This document shows positions 36,837 to 45,174 of a DNA stretch of 64,000 bases, in pieces; the stretch's first letter is position 1, and every line of letters begins with the position of its first letter. The DNA comes from an uncultured Bacteroidaceae bacterium (GTDB taxonomy: Bacteria > Bacteroidota > Bacteroidia > Bacteroidales > Bacteroidaceae). The notes under the pieces were generated by a model that did no database searches, was not told the DNA's origin, and was given only the letters and a program-made list of their open reading frames with translations. Position numbers and translations under genes: made by a program. The stretch covers positions 124,001 through 188,000 of the forward strand of contig CAJOIE010000001.1 of NCBI GenBank assembly GCA_905234605.1, in the 5' to 3' direction.

Positions 36837-39002
36837 ATGGCAACACTACAGAAAATCAGGAGCAAAGGTGCCTTGCTCATCCTCTTTGTCGGCTTGGCCC
36901 TCTTCGCCTTCATCGCAGAAGAAGGCGTGCGCTCGCTCTCCTCATCACGCGCCGAAAGCCACCAGCGCATAGGCAAAGTGTATGGCCAGAGCATCAACAT
37001 CCAAGAGTACAACGACCTGGTCGACGAGTACTCCGACGTCATCAAGCTCACCTCCGGCCAGGACAATCTTGCCGAAGAGCAGATGCAGTCCATCCGCGAC
37101 ATCGTGTGGCGCAACTATGTCGAGAGCCGCCTCATAGCCCACGAAGCCGAAGCCCTCGGGCTCACCGTCACCGACGCCGAGATGCAGGAGATTATCCGCA
37201 CAGGCAACAGCCCGCTGCTCGCCCAGACACCATTCACCAACACGCAGACAGGTGCCTTCGACGTTGAAGCCCTCAACCAGTTCCTCACCCAGTACAACAG
37301 CGTGACCACGCAGCCCGGGCAGCCGGCCGAGGTCGTCAACTACTACACCTCCATCTACAACTACTGGAAATTCATTGAGAAGACCATACGCCAGCAGACA
37401 CTGACAGGCAAGTTCCAGGCCCTGCTCTCCAAGTCATTCATTGCCAACCCCACAAGCGTGGACGCCGCAGTGGCAGCACGTCAGGCCGAGAAGGACATCG
37501 TGCTCGTGGCTCTGCCCTACAGCGCACTGAAGGAAGGCGACGTGACCGTCGACGACAGCGAGGTGGCCGCCAAGTACAAGGAGCTGCAAGAAGCCTTCCG
37601 CATCAGCGAGCCCACACGCGACATCAAATATATAGACGTAGCCATAAAAGCCAGCCAGGCCGACCGCCAGCAGCTGGACGCAGAGATGGCCGAGACAGGC
37701 CATCTGCTTGCCACCGCCAGTGCCGACGACGTGGCCAACATCATCCGCAAGAGCGGCAGCACCATCTCCTATGCCGGCATCCCAGTGCGCCGCTCCGCCC
37801 TGCCCGCCGACATCGCACAGCGTGTCGACTCCATGGCAGTAGGCAGCCAGGCAGGCCCCTTCCTCAATGCCCCCGACAACACCCAGAACATCGTCCGCCT
37901 CATGGCCAAGAGCCTGCTGCCCGATTCCGTGCAGCTCGCACAGATTATCGTCAGCGGAGCCAACGAAGCAGCCACCAAGAAGAGTGCCGACAGCATCATG
38001 AGCGTGCTGGCCGGAGGAGAGCCCTTCGACAGCGTGGCCGTGCACCTCAACCAGACAGGCACTGCCACATGGCTCTCATCCGCACAATATGAAGGCCAGT
38101 TGCTCGACGACAACAACCGCAAGTTCATCCTGCACATCACCAACCAACCCGCTGGCACCACACAGCAGGTGAGCTTCGGCAACCAAATCAACATCGTGCG
38201 CGTGCTCGACCGCAGGAATATGGTCGAGAAGTACGACGTCGCCATCGTGAAGCGCACCATCGACTTCTCCGACGACACCTACAACCGCACCTACAACGAC
38301 TTCTCCCAGTTCATAGCATCAGCCCGCACCATTGATGAAATCGAGGCACAGGCCATGAAAGCCGGCTACATGGTGCAGCAGCGCCAGTCCATCTCCGGCA
38401 GCGAGCACAACATTGCAGGACTGAGTTCCACGCGTGAGGCCTTCCGTTGGACATTTGCCGACGACACCCACGTGGGCGACGTCTCCGACATCTATACCTG
38501 CGGCAACAACGACCACCTGCTCGTGGTCATGCTCACAGCCAAGAACGACGGCCACTACCGCACCCTTGAGAGCGTGCGCGACTATGTCGAGGGCGAGGCA
38601 CTCCGCGACAAGAAAGCCGCCATGCTCCAGACCCGCATGGCCGACGTGGCCAACCTTGCGGCAGCAGCCAAGCTCGAAGGAGCCATCAGTGCCGACACCG
38701 TGCGCCACATAACCTTCTCCTCGCCCGTCTTCGTCTCCGCCATCGGCAGCCGCGAGCCAGCCCTCTCAGGCGCAGTGGCACATGCCGCCAACGGTGCATT
38801 CGTCGCCGGCGTGAAGGGCAATGCCGCCGTCTACGCCTTCCAGGTCATTGGCGAGAAAGCCCCTGCCGCCAAGACCGAGGACAGTGCACGTCAGGCAGCC
38901 AAGGCACAGCTCAACGCCACAGCCTTCCGTGCCGCCCAGTCGTTCATGAACGTGCTCTATCAGCGCGGCCGCGTCACCGACCAGCGCTACCTCTTCTACT
39001 AA
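36837..39002 (+). CDS. SurA/PpiD-type peptidyl-prolyl isomerase, membrane-anchored periplasmic foldase
   Basis: 721 residues. A short cytoplasmic N-terminus and one membrane helix (about 11-28, ALLILFVGLALFAFIAEEG) precede a SurA N-terminal chaperone domain (RIGKVYGQSINIQEYNDLVDEY onward, read in parts) and helical lobes to about 240. Two parvulin-like regions follow, near 250-350 (SGSTISYAGIPVRRSALP) and 360-450 (VQLAQIIVSG, LAGGEPFDSVAVHLNQ). It probably helps outer-membrane proteins fold. It has its own promoter after the CorC-type gene. Confidence 0.9.
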   Translation: MATLQKIRSKGALLILFVGLALFAFIAEEGVRSLSSSRAESHQRIGKVYGQSINIQEYNDLVDEYSDVIKLTSGQDNLAEEQMQSIRDIVWRNYVESRLIAHEAEALGLTVTDAEMQEIIRTGNSPLLAQTPFTNTQTGAFDVEALNQFLTQYNSVTTQPGQPAEVVNYYTSIYNYWKFIEKTIRQQTLTGKFQALLSKSFIANPTSVDAAVAARQAEKDIVLVALPYSALKEGDVTVDDSEVAAKYKELQEAFRISEPTRDIKYIDVAIKASQADRQQLDAEMAETGHLLATASADDVANIIRKSGSTISYAGIPVRRSALPADIAQRVDSMAVGSQAGPFLNAPDNTQNIVRLMAKSLLPDSVQLAQIIVSGANEAATKKSADSIMSVLAGGEPFDSVAVHLNQTGTATWLSSAQYEGQLLDDNNRKFILHITNQPAGTTQQVSFGNQINIVRVLDRRNMVEKYDVAIVKRTIDFSDDTYNRTYNDFSQFIASARTIDEIEAQAMKAGYMVQQRQSISGSEHNIAGLSSTREAFRWTFADDTHVGDVSDIYTCGNNDHLLVVMLTAKNDGHYRTLESVRDYVEGEALRDKKAAMLQTRMADVANLAAAAKLEGAISADTVRHITFSSPVFVSAIGSREPALSGAVAHAANGAFVAGVKGNAAVYAFQVIGEKAPAAKTEDSARQAAKAQLNATAFRAAQSFMNVLYQRGRVTDQRYLFY

Positions 39003-39075
39003 TACGCCGTCAGGCCTGCACCACCCCGCAGCAACGACAGCAAAGGGTAGCGCAGCTCAAGGCACACCAAGCACA

Positions 39076-39126
39076 GCAACGCTGCACGCACACATCGCCG
39101 CCACGGCCATGTGCGTGCAGCGTTGC
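39076..39126 (+). terminator. Long hairpin after the PpiD-like gene
   Basis: Perfect 17-bp arms at 39076-39092 and 39110-39126 (left begins GCAACGCTGCACGC) around a 17-base loop, about 75 bases after the stop codon. There is no T-tract, so termination would be Rho-dependent or the hairpin protects the mRNA end. The rest of the 292-base gap shows only the promoter near 39254. Confidence 0.5.
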
Positions 39127-39253
39127 CGCTGTCTGAAGCCATCAGCCCGTCAGGAACAACCCACGACACCGTCGCAGCACCCTTTATCAGCCCTGCAAAG
39201 CCCTTTTTAGCCCGCATTTTTGTGTCCAGCACTTCCACGTTTCAACTTTTCGC

Positions 39254-39261
39254 TATATTTG
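39254..39261 (+). promoter_or_regulatory. Promoter -7 element for the SnoaL/NTF2-like gene
   Basis: TATATTTG, exact TAnnTTTG match, 33 bases before ATG 39295, in an AT-rich patch. No properly spaced -33 TTTG. Confidence 0.55.
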
Positions 39262-39294
39262 CCTTTGCAGAAGCTACAATCATTTACCACACCC

Positions 39295-39927
39295 ATGTCT
39301 ATGAACACCAAGATTCTCCTTCGCCGCCCGGTGCACGTGAGCCACGAAGCACGCTTAGAGAAAGAAGCCGTGCGCCTTCTACTAACCTATGAACGCTTTG
39401 CCCGCGACAGCAATCTATGGGACGACATGCGCACATGCTACCTTGACGACTCCATCGTGGAGTCATCATGGTTTAAGGGCACAGGCCCAGAGTATATCGA
39501 CGCCCTGTCACGCCGCCCGGGCCGTGCGCCCCACCATGTCCACTCCACTCTGGTATGGATGCATGGCAACCGCGCCGTGTCCATCATGGAGACCACCCTC
39601 AAGGGTCGCCACATCATAGACGGCATCACCGTCGACCTCACGGCCGACGCCCAAATTCTCTACCGCCTCAAGCGCATCAACGGAGAGTGGTACATCGCCG
39701 GCTGGACAACCATCTACGAGCAGGACAACCTGTCAACCAACTCACCCACCGGCCAGCTGCAACTGCCGCAGGAGGAGATAGCCAAGAACCGCACAGCCTG
39801 CCAGTGTCTGGCCTACGTGCAGAAGCGCAACGGCAAGACAATCTATGAGGATCTTCCCGGCTTCGACCGTCCAGAGACCATCGAGCGTCTCTACGAAGAA
39901 GCCGACAGATGGCTGCTCCACGGATAG
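39295..39927 (+). CDS. SnoaL/NTF2-like fold protein
   Basis: 210 residues from ATG 39295; ATG 39301 would remove only two residues. The body fits the NTF2-like cone fold: a helix YERFARDSNLWDDMRTCY, strand and loop ESSWFKGTGPEYIDALS, then paired strands AVSIMETTLKGRH, VDLTADAQILYRLKRI and GEWYIAGWTTIYEQD. Members are small hydrolases, isomerases or dehydratases without shared catalytic residues, so no function can be given. The extra C-terminal part (NRTACQCLAYVQKRNGK to the end) is helical and not typical of the fold. Confidence 0.75.
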   Translation: MSMNTKILLRRPVHVSHEARLEKEAVRLLLTYERFARDSNLWDDMRTCYLDDSIVESSWFKGTGPEYIDALSRRPGRAPHHVHSTLVWMHGNRAVSIMETTLKGRHIIDGITVDLTADAQILYRLKRINGEWYIAGWTTIYEQDNLSTNSPTGQLQLPQEEIAKNRTACQCLAYVQKRNGKTIYEDLPGFDRPETIERLYEEADRWLLHG

Positions 39928-39981
39928 CAGTGCCCTGGTATGGCATAACCAGCACGCCACAACGTATTGTCAATACTCTTA

Positions 39982-40011
39982 AGGGGATGTGTCATTCTTG
40001 GCACATCCTCT
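39982..40011 (+). terminator. Candidate terminator after the SnoaL/NTF2-like gene
   Basis: A 10-bp stem with one G-T pair (left GGATGTG core at 39985-39991, right CACATCC at 40002-40008) with a 10-base loop, followed by CTGTTTAAGTTTG. The T-run is weak. It sits between the chromosome-like gene and the degraded restriction-modification remnant. Confidence 0.45.
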
Positions 40012-40039
40012 GTTTAAGTTTGTCGTGTGATAGAAGTGA

Positions 40040-40690
40040 CGCTGTCGGATAGAAGCAACACACATTCAGAATGACGTGCTTCAGCATACATGCGATGCTA
40101 CACGTCAATTTGTAGCATCCCGTCCCAAAAAGGAACGCAAGAGCTATGGGCAGTTCTTTACCTAACGAGGGACAGCAGAGTTCATGGCTAAGATGTTTGT
40201 TCCCGACCTCAGTAAGCATGAGATTCGTATTCTGGATGCAGGAGCTGGAACAGGCATACTTGTGTCCGCCTTAGTAGGACGACTAAGACGAGACGGTTAC
40301 ACAGGGAAAATAAGCGTGACATGCTACGAGAACGACATGAAGGTCATGGACATTCTCGTTTCCAACCTTGAACGGCTGAAGTCAGATGCCGGCATCCAGT
40401 ACACCATCCGCTGCGAAAGCTACATTCTCTCACAGGAGTTCGAGTCAAAGGGTCTCTTTGCCAACGGCGTAGACACCTACGACATGATTATCGGGAATCC
40501 CCCATACCTGAAAATCTCCAAGGATGCGCCCGAGGCCAAGGCTATGCCCAGCGTCTGCCATGGTGCCCCAAACCTCTACTTTCTCTTCTTTGCCATGGGC
40601 ATCCGCAATCTGGCCGACGGGCAGGAACTCATCGGACAGGAACTTACGGAGCAGAACTGCAACAAGATTGTTGACAAATGGATAAGATAG
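40040..40690 (+). pseudogene. Remnant of an Eco57I/PstI-type N6-adenine DNA methyltransferase
   Basis: The open frame from 40040 reads through SRPKKERKSYGQFFT, the conserved opening of this methyltransferase class, then hits TAA at 40163-40165, then resumes in the same frame as AEFMAKMFVPD. SAM motif I (ILDAGAGTGIL) and catalytic motif IV (IIGNPPYLKI) remain. After NLYFLFFAMGIRNLADGQ the sequence jumps to a C-terminal-like tail (ELTEQNCNKIVDKWI), so roughly half of a 500-residue enzyme, including the target-recognition part, seems deleted in frame. The N-terminus is also missing. It cannot be an active methylase. Base composition is clearly lower in GC than the flanks. Confidence 0.85.
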
Positions 40691-41589
40691 AACTAACGAA
40701 AACCTTGTTGCCCAGAATTGGGATGCCGCCCCGCCAACAGACCGACGTCTGTGCTTTTACCATACTCGCCTTGGCCGGGCTTGACACAAAAACACCGTGG
40801 ATAAAAGCCACTAACGAGTGGGTAAGAATACACGACATCATCCGATTTACCAACGAAAGATATGGCAAGGACTACGCCGAGAACTCGCGCGAGGCTTTCC
40901 GAAAGCAAGCCCTTCACCACTTCCGCACGGCAGCCATTGCCGAGGATAACGGGAAGGCTACAAACAGTCCCAATTATCGATGGCGACTGACAATGGATTT
41001 TCTGGACGTTCTACGTCAAGGCGGACACCCCGGCCCGCAGCTTGCAGCCTTCAGACGAAGACGCTAAAGCCTCGTAGAGTTGTATGCATCGAAGAAGAGA
41101 ATGACTAAGATGCCCGTCCACATCAATGGTGCGGACTTCACATTCAGCCCAGGCAAACATAATCAACTCCAGAAAGCCATCATTGAGGAGTTTGCCCCGC
41201 GCTTCGCCCCAGGTGCAGAATGCCTCTACGTGGGTGACACCATACAGAAAGACCCTGTCAAGAACGAAGAGCGGCTACGTCGGCTTGGTATGCATATGAC
41301 ACTGCATGACAAGATGCCCGATGTTGTACTCTACCGACCCGATGTCAACTGGATTTATTTCATTGAGGGCGTAACCTCTGTGAACCCAATAGAACCGAAG
41401 CGCATCCATGAAATCACAGACATGACGCAAGGGGTGAATGCTGGCAAGATTTTTATCACTGCATTTCCCGACTTTAAGACCTACAAGAAATTCTCCCACC
41501 TACTTGCATGGGAGACCGAAGTGTGGTTGGCAGACACACCAGACCACATGATACACCTAAATGGTGACAGGTTCCTCGGGCCAAGGTAA
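40678..41589 (+). pseudogene. PstI/BsuBI-type restriction endonuclease interrupted by one stop codon
   Basis: One frame of 303 codons before the final stop, close to the 316-326 residues of BsuBI and PstI, broken only by TAA at 41065-41067. The first part (129 residues) matches the winged-helix N-terminal domain (LPRIGMPPRQQTDVCA, WVRIHDIIRFTNERYGKDYA, NSPNYRWRLT). After the stop it resumes as SLVELYASKKRM and the catalytic domain with MPDVVLYRPDVNWIYFIEGV and PKRIHEITDM, the PD-(D/E)xK core of this family. It overlaps the methyltransferase remnant by 13 bases. A TTG at 41080 could restart the second half. The family cuts CTGCAG; loss of the methylase would make an active copy lethal, consistent with the nonsense change. 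Confidence 0.85.
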
Positions 41590-41880
41590 AGACATCGTAT
41601 CGAGAGGTCTCTTCATCGTTATCCTCTCTTGCACCATACATCCGACCCTATGCCAAACAGCCATGAGCCGGCATCGGATATGCCGTCAGGTTCCAACACT
41701 GACAAAGCGATGACGTAGCACAGGGTGAGGCATCATGTAGACTTGCCTACAGGCAGATGCTCACTTGCTTGCCGCCAGACAGAAGAGCCCCGGCACCACG
41801 GGCAAAAGCACTCTACGACCCCTTTGTCCACACACACGCATGCCTTGAACAATCAGCTCACCGCCACGACACCAACACCC

Positions 41881-42020
41881 TGCACCCTCCTCCCGCAAGA
41901 GGGTGCAGTGTGCAGGCGTTCACCATGCACCCTGTCTATAAGACACCCTGCACCCTGTCCGGAAGGCACTCTGTAACCTGTCAGGAAGGCATCATGCAGA
42001 ATGTTGGCATACAGCATGCA
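41881..42020. repeat. TGCA-periodic intergenic array 4 (longest)
   Basis: Cores start at 41881, 41904, 41926, 41949, 41972 (TGTA), 41995 and 42017, giving steps of 23, 22, 23, 23, 23 and 22. Units mix orientations: ACCCTGCACCC (41877), GGGTGCAG (41901), CCATGCACCC (41924) and ACCCTGCACCC (41945). It follows the restriction-modification remnant. Confidence 0.85.
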
Positions 42021-42143
42021 GCTTGTGCACCGAGCATCTGCCAGGAGCCTTACCAGCCCTGAGGCAGACAGCGAAAGCGTGGGAGCAGGGAACATTTTGC
42101 CACGTTTTAGGCCAATAAATGTACACGCGCGGATGAAAAGACG

Positions 42144-42151
42144 TAATTTTG
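42144..42151 (+). promoter_or_regulatory. Possible promoter -7 element far upstream of the TerB-DnaJ gene
   Basis: TAATTTTG, formal TAnnTTTG match in an AT-richer patch, but 308 bases from ATG 42460, which would make a very long leader; it may instead belong to a lost gene. Confidence 0.3.
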
Positions 42152-42459
42152 CAAGTGTATATGCACGCGCGTTCACATACGCCTGCGCGCAGAAGCAAGC
42201 CGTAGGCTACAGCCATGCACAGAAGCCACACTCTCGCCGTAGCTGCCTGGCGGGCGTCTGTGCGATGACATCACACCCGCTACCTACCTGCCGGCGATGC
42301 CAACGGCACCCTCTTAGGCTTCAGCGTCGACATTGAGCCTTGACAACAGGGCGATGTTCCTTTGGCTACCAAGGGCTACATCTGCATCGGCTACAGGGCT
42401 GGCCTCATGCCACAGCATGCATTAAACATTAACCCTCTGCACTAAACATCACACACACC

Positions 42460-43251
42460 ATGTCACGTTCAAAATGGATAGGCGGCTTCCTCGGCCTGCT
42501 CTCTGGCGGCCCCATAGGCGCACTGGCCGGCTTCGTGCTCGGCTCACTCTTCGACGCCCTTCTGGGCGACGACGGTGCCATAGCCGCCGATGATGCCGGC
42601 GCCCGGCAGGCATACTCCAACGCAACAGACAGCGGCACCCGCAACGGTTTCCTCTTCTCGCTGCTGACACTGGCCAGCTACGTCATACGCGCCGACGGAC
42701 GCATCATGCACAGCGAGATGGAAGCCATGCGCAACTGGGTGCGTCACACCTTCGGCGAGAACGCCGTGGACGAAGCCAACGCCATCGTACTGCGCCTCTT
42801 TGAGCGGCAGCGGCAGATGGAAGAGCAGCAGCCAGGCTCCTACGCTGCCACCATCGCCGACGTGTGCCGGCAGCTCGGCAGCATACTGCCTCAGGAGCAA
42901 CGTCTGCAACTGCTCTCCATGCTCGTGATGCTGTGCAAGGCCGACGGCCATGTGGCACCCGACGAGGTGCAGGCCATGCAGTTCATCGCACATCATCTGG
43001 GTCTCTCCGAGACAGAGCTGCACAGCATGCTCGGCCTGGGCTCCACCAGTCTCGCCGATGCCTACGCCGTGCTCGAAGTGGCACCCACAGCCACCGACGA
43101 CGAGGTGCGTGCAGCCTACAAGCGCCTCGTGGTGAAGCATCATCCCGACCGCGTGGCCACCCTCGGCGACGACATACGCGCGGCTGCCGAACAGAAGATG
43201 CAGCAAATCAACGAAGCCAAGGACATCGTGTTCCGCTCACGCGGCATGTAG
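42460..43251 (+). CDS. TerB-DnaJ (DjlA-like) co-chaperone
   Basis: 263 residues. A glycine-rich hydrophobic N-terminus (GGFLGLLSGGPIGALAGFVLG) may sit in the membrane as in DjlA. A TerB-like helical domain covers about 65-185 (LASYVIRADGRIMHSEMEAM and VMLCKADGHVAPDEVQAM carry the two acidic metal-binding repeats), and a J domain ends the protein with the HPD motif in VKHHPDRV. It would stimulate DnaK at the inner membrane. The N-terminal motif differs from E. coli DjlA. Confidence 0.9.
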   Translation: MSRSKWIGGFLGLLSGGPIGALAGFVLGSLFDALLGDDGAIAADDAGARQAYSNATDSGTRNGFLFSLLTLASYVIRADGRIMHSEMEAMRNWVRHTFGENAVDEANAIVLRLFERQRQMEEQQPGSYAATIADVCRQLGSILPQEQRLQLLSMLVMLCKADGHVAPDEVQAMQFIAHHLGLSETELHSMLGLGSTSLADAYAVLEVAPTATDDEVRAAYKRLVVKHHPDRVATLGDDIRAAAEQKMQQINEAKDIVFRSRGM

Positions 43252-43290
43252 GCGTCCGATGCCTTAACCTTTAACCTCACACACAACCGT

Positions 43291-45147
43291 ATGAAGAAAA
43301 CACTACTCCTGATGCTGGCAGCCATCATCACTGCCGGCAACGTCCATGCCGACGACCTCTACTACGGCATCTACAAAGGCACCGGCAGCATCACGGGCAT
43401 AGGCACAGGCAAGGCCGAAGCCTACGACGTGGCCATGCACCTCAACGACCCGGCCCTTGTGGGCATGGAGATACGTGCCATCCGCGTGCCTGTCAACATG
43501 TCGGCCACCAACACGAGCGGCTACAGCGCATGGCTCTCCACAGAGCTTGCCGTTGAGAAGAACGTCAACGTGCCCAACGTGACCAGCATCGCCTTCGAGC
43601 CCACAGCGGCATGGAACGAGGTGACACTGGCAGAGCCAGTGGTAATCCCCGAAGGCGGCATCTACGTGGGCTACTCGTTCAGCGTGGGCAGCGTCAGCAG
43701 CGACGATGCCTCCGACCCCAACCGCAAGCCCGTCCAGACCGTGGCCAGCGATGATATTGGCTCGCTCTATATACACGCCGCGCGCACCTTCCGCAAGTGG
43801 ACCGAACTGTCGCGCAGCACACTGGCCGGGCAGGGAGCCTACGCGCTGACAGTGGTGCTCGGCGGTGAGCGCGTGCTCACACATGCCGCCTCCATCGTTG
43901 CCCCCGATGAGCTCTCGGCCTATGCGCTCGTCGGTCAGCAGCAGACACTCACCTACACCATCGTGAACCACGGCACAGCCGACATCACCGGCATCGACTA
44001 CGAGCTCAGCTTCGACGGCCAGACCGTGGAGCGTCATGCCACGGTCAACCTGCGCGGCACATACTTCGGCCGCCAGACAGCCATGCGCATCGCCATCCCT
44101 GCCGCCACAGAGCCAGGCACACGGCCCATCACGGTGAACATCACCAAGCTCAACGGCGAGCCCAATCAGGATCCGCAACCTGCCGCAGCCATCAACCTGG
44201 CATGCCTGGCCGAACTGCCCCCACACAAGCCCTTGCTGGAAGAGTACACCGGCACCTGGTGCCAATACTGCACCCGCGGCATGGCAGCCATGGAAGCCCT
44301 CAACCGCCTGCACGGCGACGAGTTCGTAGGCGTGGCCTACCACACCGGCGACTCCATGCAAGTCTACTCCGAGGCCGTCCTGCCCAACTCGCCAAGCGGC
44401 TACCCGCATGCCTACATAGACCGCGTGGTGGACACCGACCCCTTCTTCGGCACATCAGGCAGCAGCCTCGGCATCAACTCCGACTGGGCAGCACGCAAGG
44501 CCATCGTAGCCCCTGCCAAGCTGGGACTGAGCGCACAGTGGACCGACGACAGCCACACGGCAGTGGAGCTCACCGCCTCGGCCACCTTCATCCGCGACTT
44601 CAGCAACAACCCCTTCCGCTTCTCCTATATAATAATAGGTGACGACATATCCGGGCAGGGCGAGGGCTGGAACCAGCATAACGCATACGCCGGCAGCAGT
44701 GCCAATGCCAACGACCCCTACCTCGGTGCCTTCACACGCATGCCCGCCGTCATCGAGGGCTACAAGTTCCAGGAGGTGGCCATGGCAATATCCTCGGCCG
44801 GACAGAGCAGCATAGCAGAGAGCCTGCCGGAGCAGGTGGAAGGCAACGTGGCCTACACCCACAGCTACACCTTCGACCTCAGCAGCAACCGCCTGCGCAC
44901 AAAGACCGACAAGCTGCATGCCGTGGCCGTGCTCATCAACACCACGACAGGCGAGGTGGCTAACAGCGAAAAAGCCACAGTCGGGCAGACCTCCGCCGTG
45001 ACTGCACCCGCAGCACACGTCACGACAGTGGCATACACCGACCTCTCCGGCCGCACAGTGACATCGCTCGGCCAAGGCATATACATCCGCACCACGCACT
45101 ACGCCGACGGCACCACGACATCCACCAAGGTGGCCAACAAGCAATAG
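43291..45147 (+). CDS. Omp28-related secreted protein with thioredoxin-like CxxC
   Basis: 618 residues with signal peptide MKKTLLLMLAAIITAGNVHA. An N-terminal beta-rich region (to about 300) contains a CARDB-like segment (ALVGQQQTLTYTIVNHG). The central Omp28-like/thioredoxin-like domain has EEYTGTWCQYCTRGMAAME with an exposed CQYC, suggesting thiol-disulfide activity or only a structural relic. The C-terminus, YTDLSGRTVTSLGQGIYI, resembles surface-sorting tails of the phylum. Thirty bases separate it from a second secreted protein with a similar tail, so the two probably form an operon. Confidence 0.82.
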   Translation: MKKTLLLMLAAIITAGNVHADDLYYGIYKGTGSITGIGTGKAEAYDVAMHLNDPALVGMEIRAIRVPVNMSATNTSGYSAWLSTELAVEKNVNVPNVTSIAFEPTAAWNEVTLAEPVVIPEGGIYVGYSFSVGSVSSDDASDPNRKPVQTVASDDIGSLYIHAARTFRKWTELSRSTLAGQGAYALTVVLGGERVLTHAASIVAPDELSAYALVGQQQTLTYTIVNHGTADITGIDYELSFDGQTVERHATVNLRGTYFGRQTAMRIAIPAATEPGTRPITVNITKLNGEPNQDPQPAAAINLACLAELPPHKPLLEEYTGTWCQYCTRGMAAMEALNRLHGDEFVGVAYHTGDSMQVYSEAVLPNSPSGYPHAYIDRVVDTDPFFGTSGSSLGINSDWAARKAIVAPAKLGLSAQWTDDSHTAVELTASATFIRDFSNNPFRFSYIIIGDDISGQGEGWNQHNAYAGSSANANDPYLGAFTRMPAVIEGYKFQEVAMAISSAGQSSIAESLPEQVEGNVAYTHSYTFDLSSNRLRTKTDKLHAVAVLINTTTGEVANSEKATVGQTSAVTAPAAHVTTVAYTDLSGRTVTSLGQGIYIRTTHYADGTTTSTKVANKQ

Positions 45148-45174
45148 ACGAACACAACTCTTAACACATACCAC

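Larger units (their letters stand above)
41590..42459. other. 870-base intergenic region with array 4 and faint coding remnants
   Basis: No convincing gene on either strand. It contains TGCA array 4 (41881-42020), a TAATTTTG promoter-like element at 42144, repeated CACGCGCG motifs at about 42123-42180, and a stretch at about 42290-42440 that reads as protein-like sequence (DANGTLLGFSVDIEP, stop, then GDVPLATKGYICIGYRAGLM) broken by one stop. The latter may be the tail of a decayed gene of unknown type. Confidence 0.5.

Noticed and set aside
39001..39130. Sixth TGCA array after the ppiD-like gene
   Set aside because: TGCA occurs at 39017, 39083 and 39116 but the 22-23 bp series is not filled; two of these belong to the 17-bp hairpin.
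41065..41067. TAA in the endonuclease as programmed recoding
   Set aside because: No structure or motif for read-through is visible, and the partner methylase is also broken, so simple decay explains both stops.
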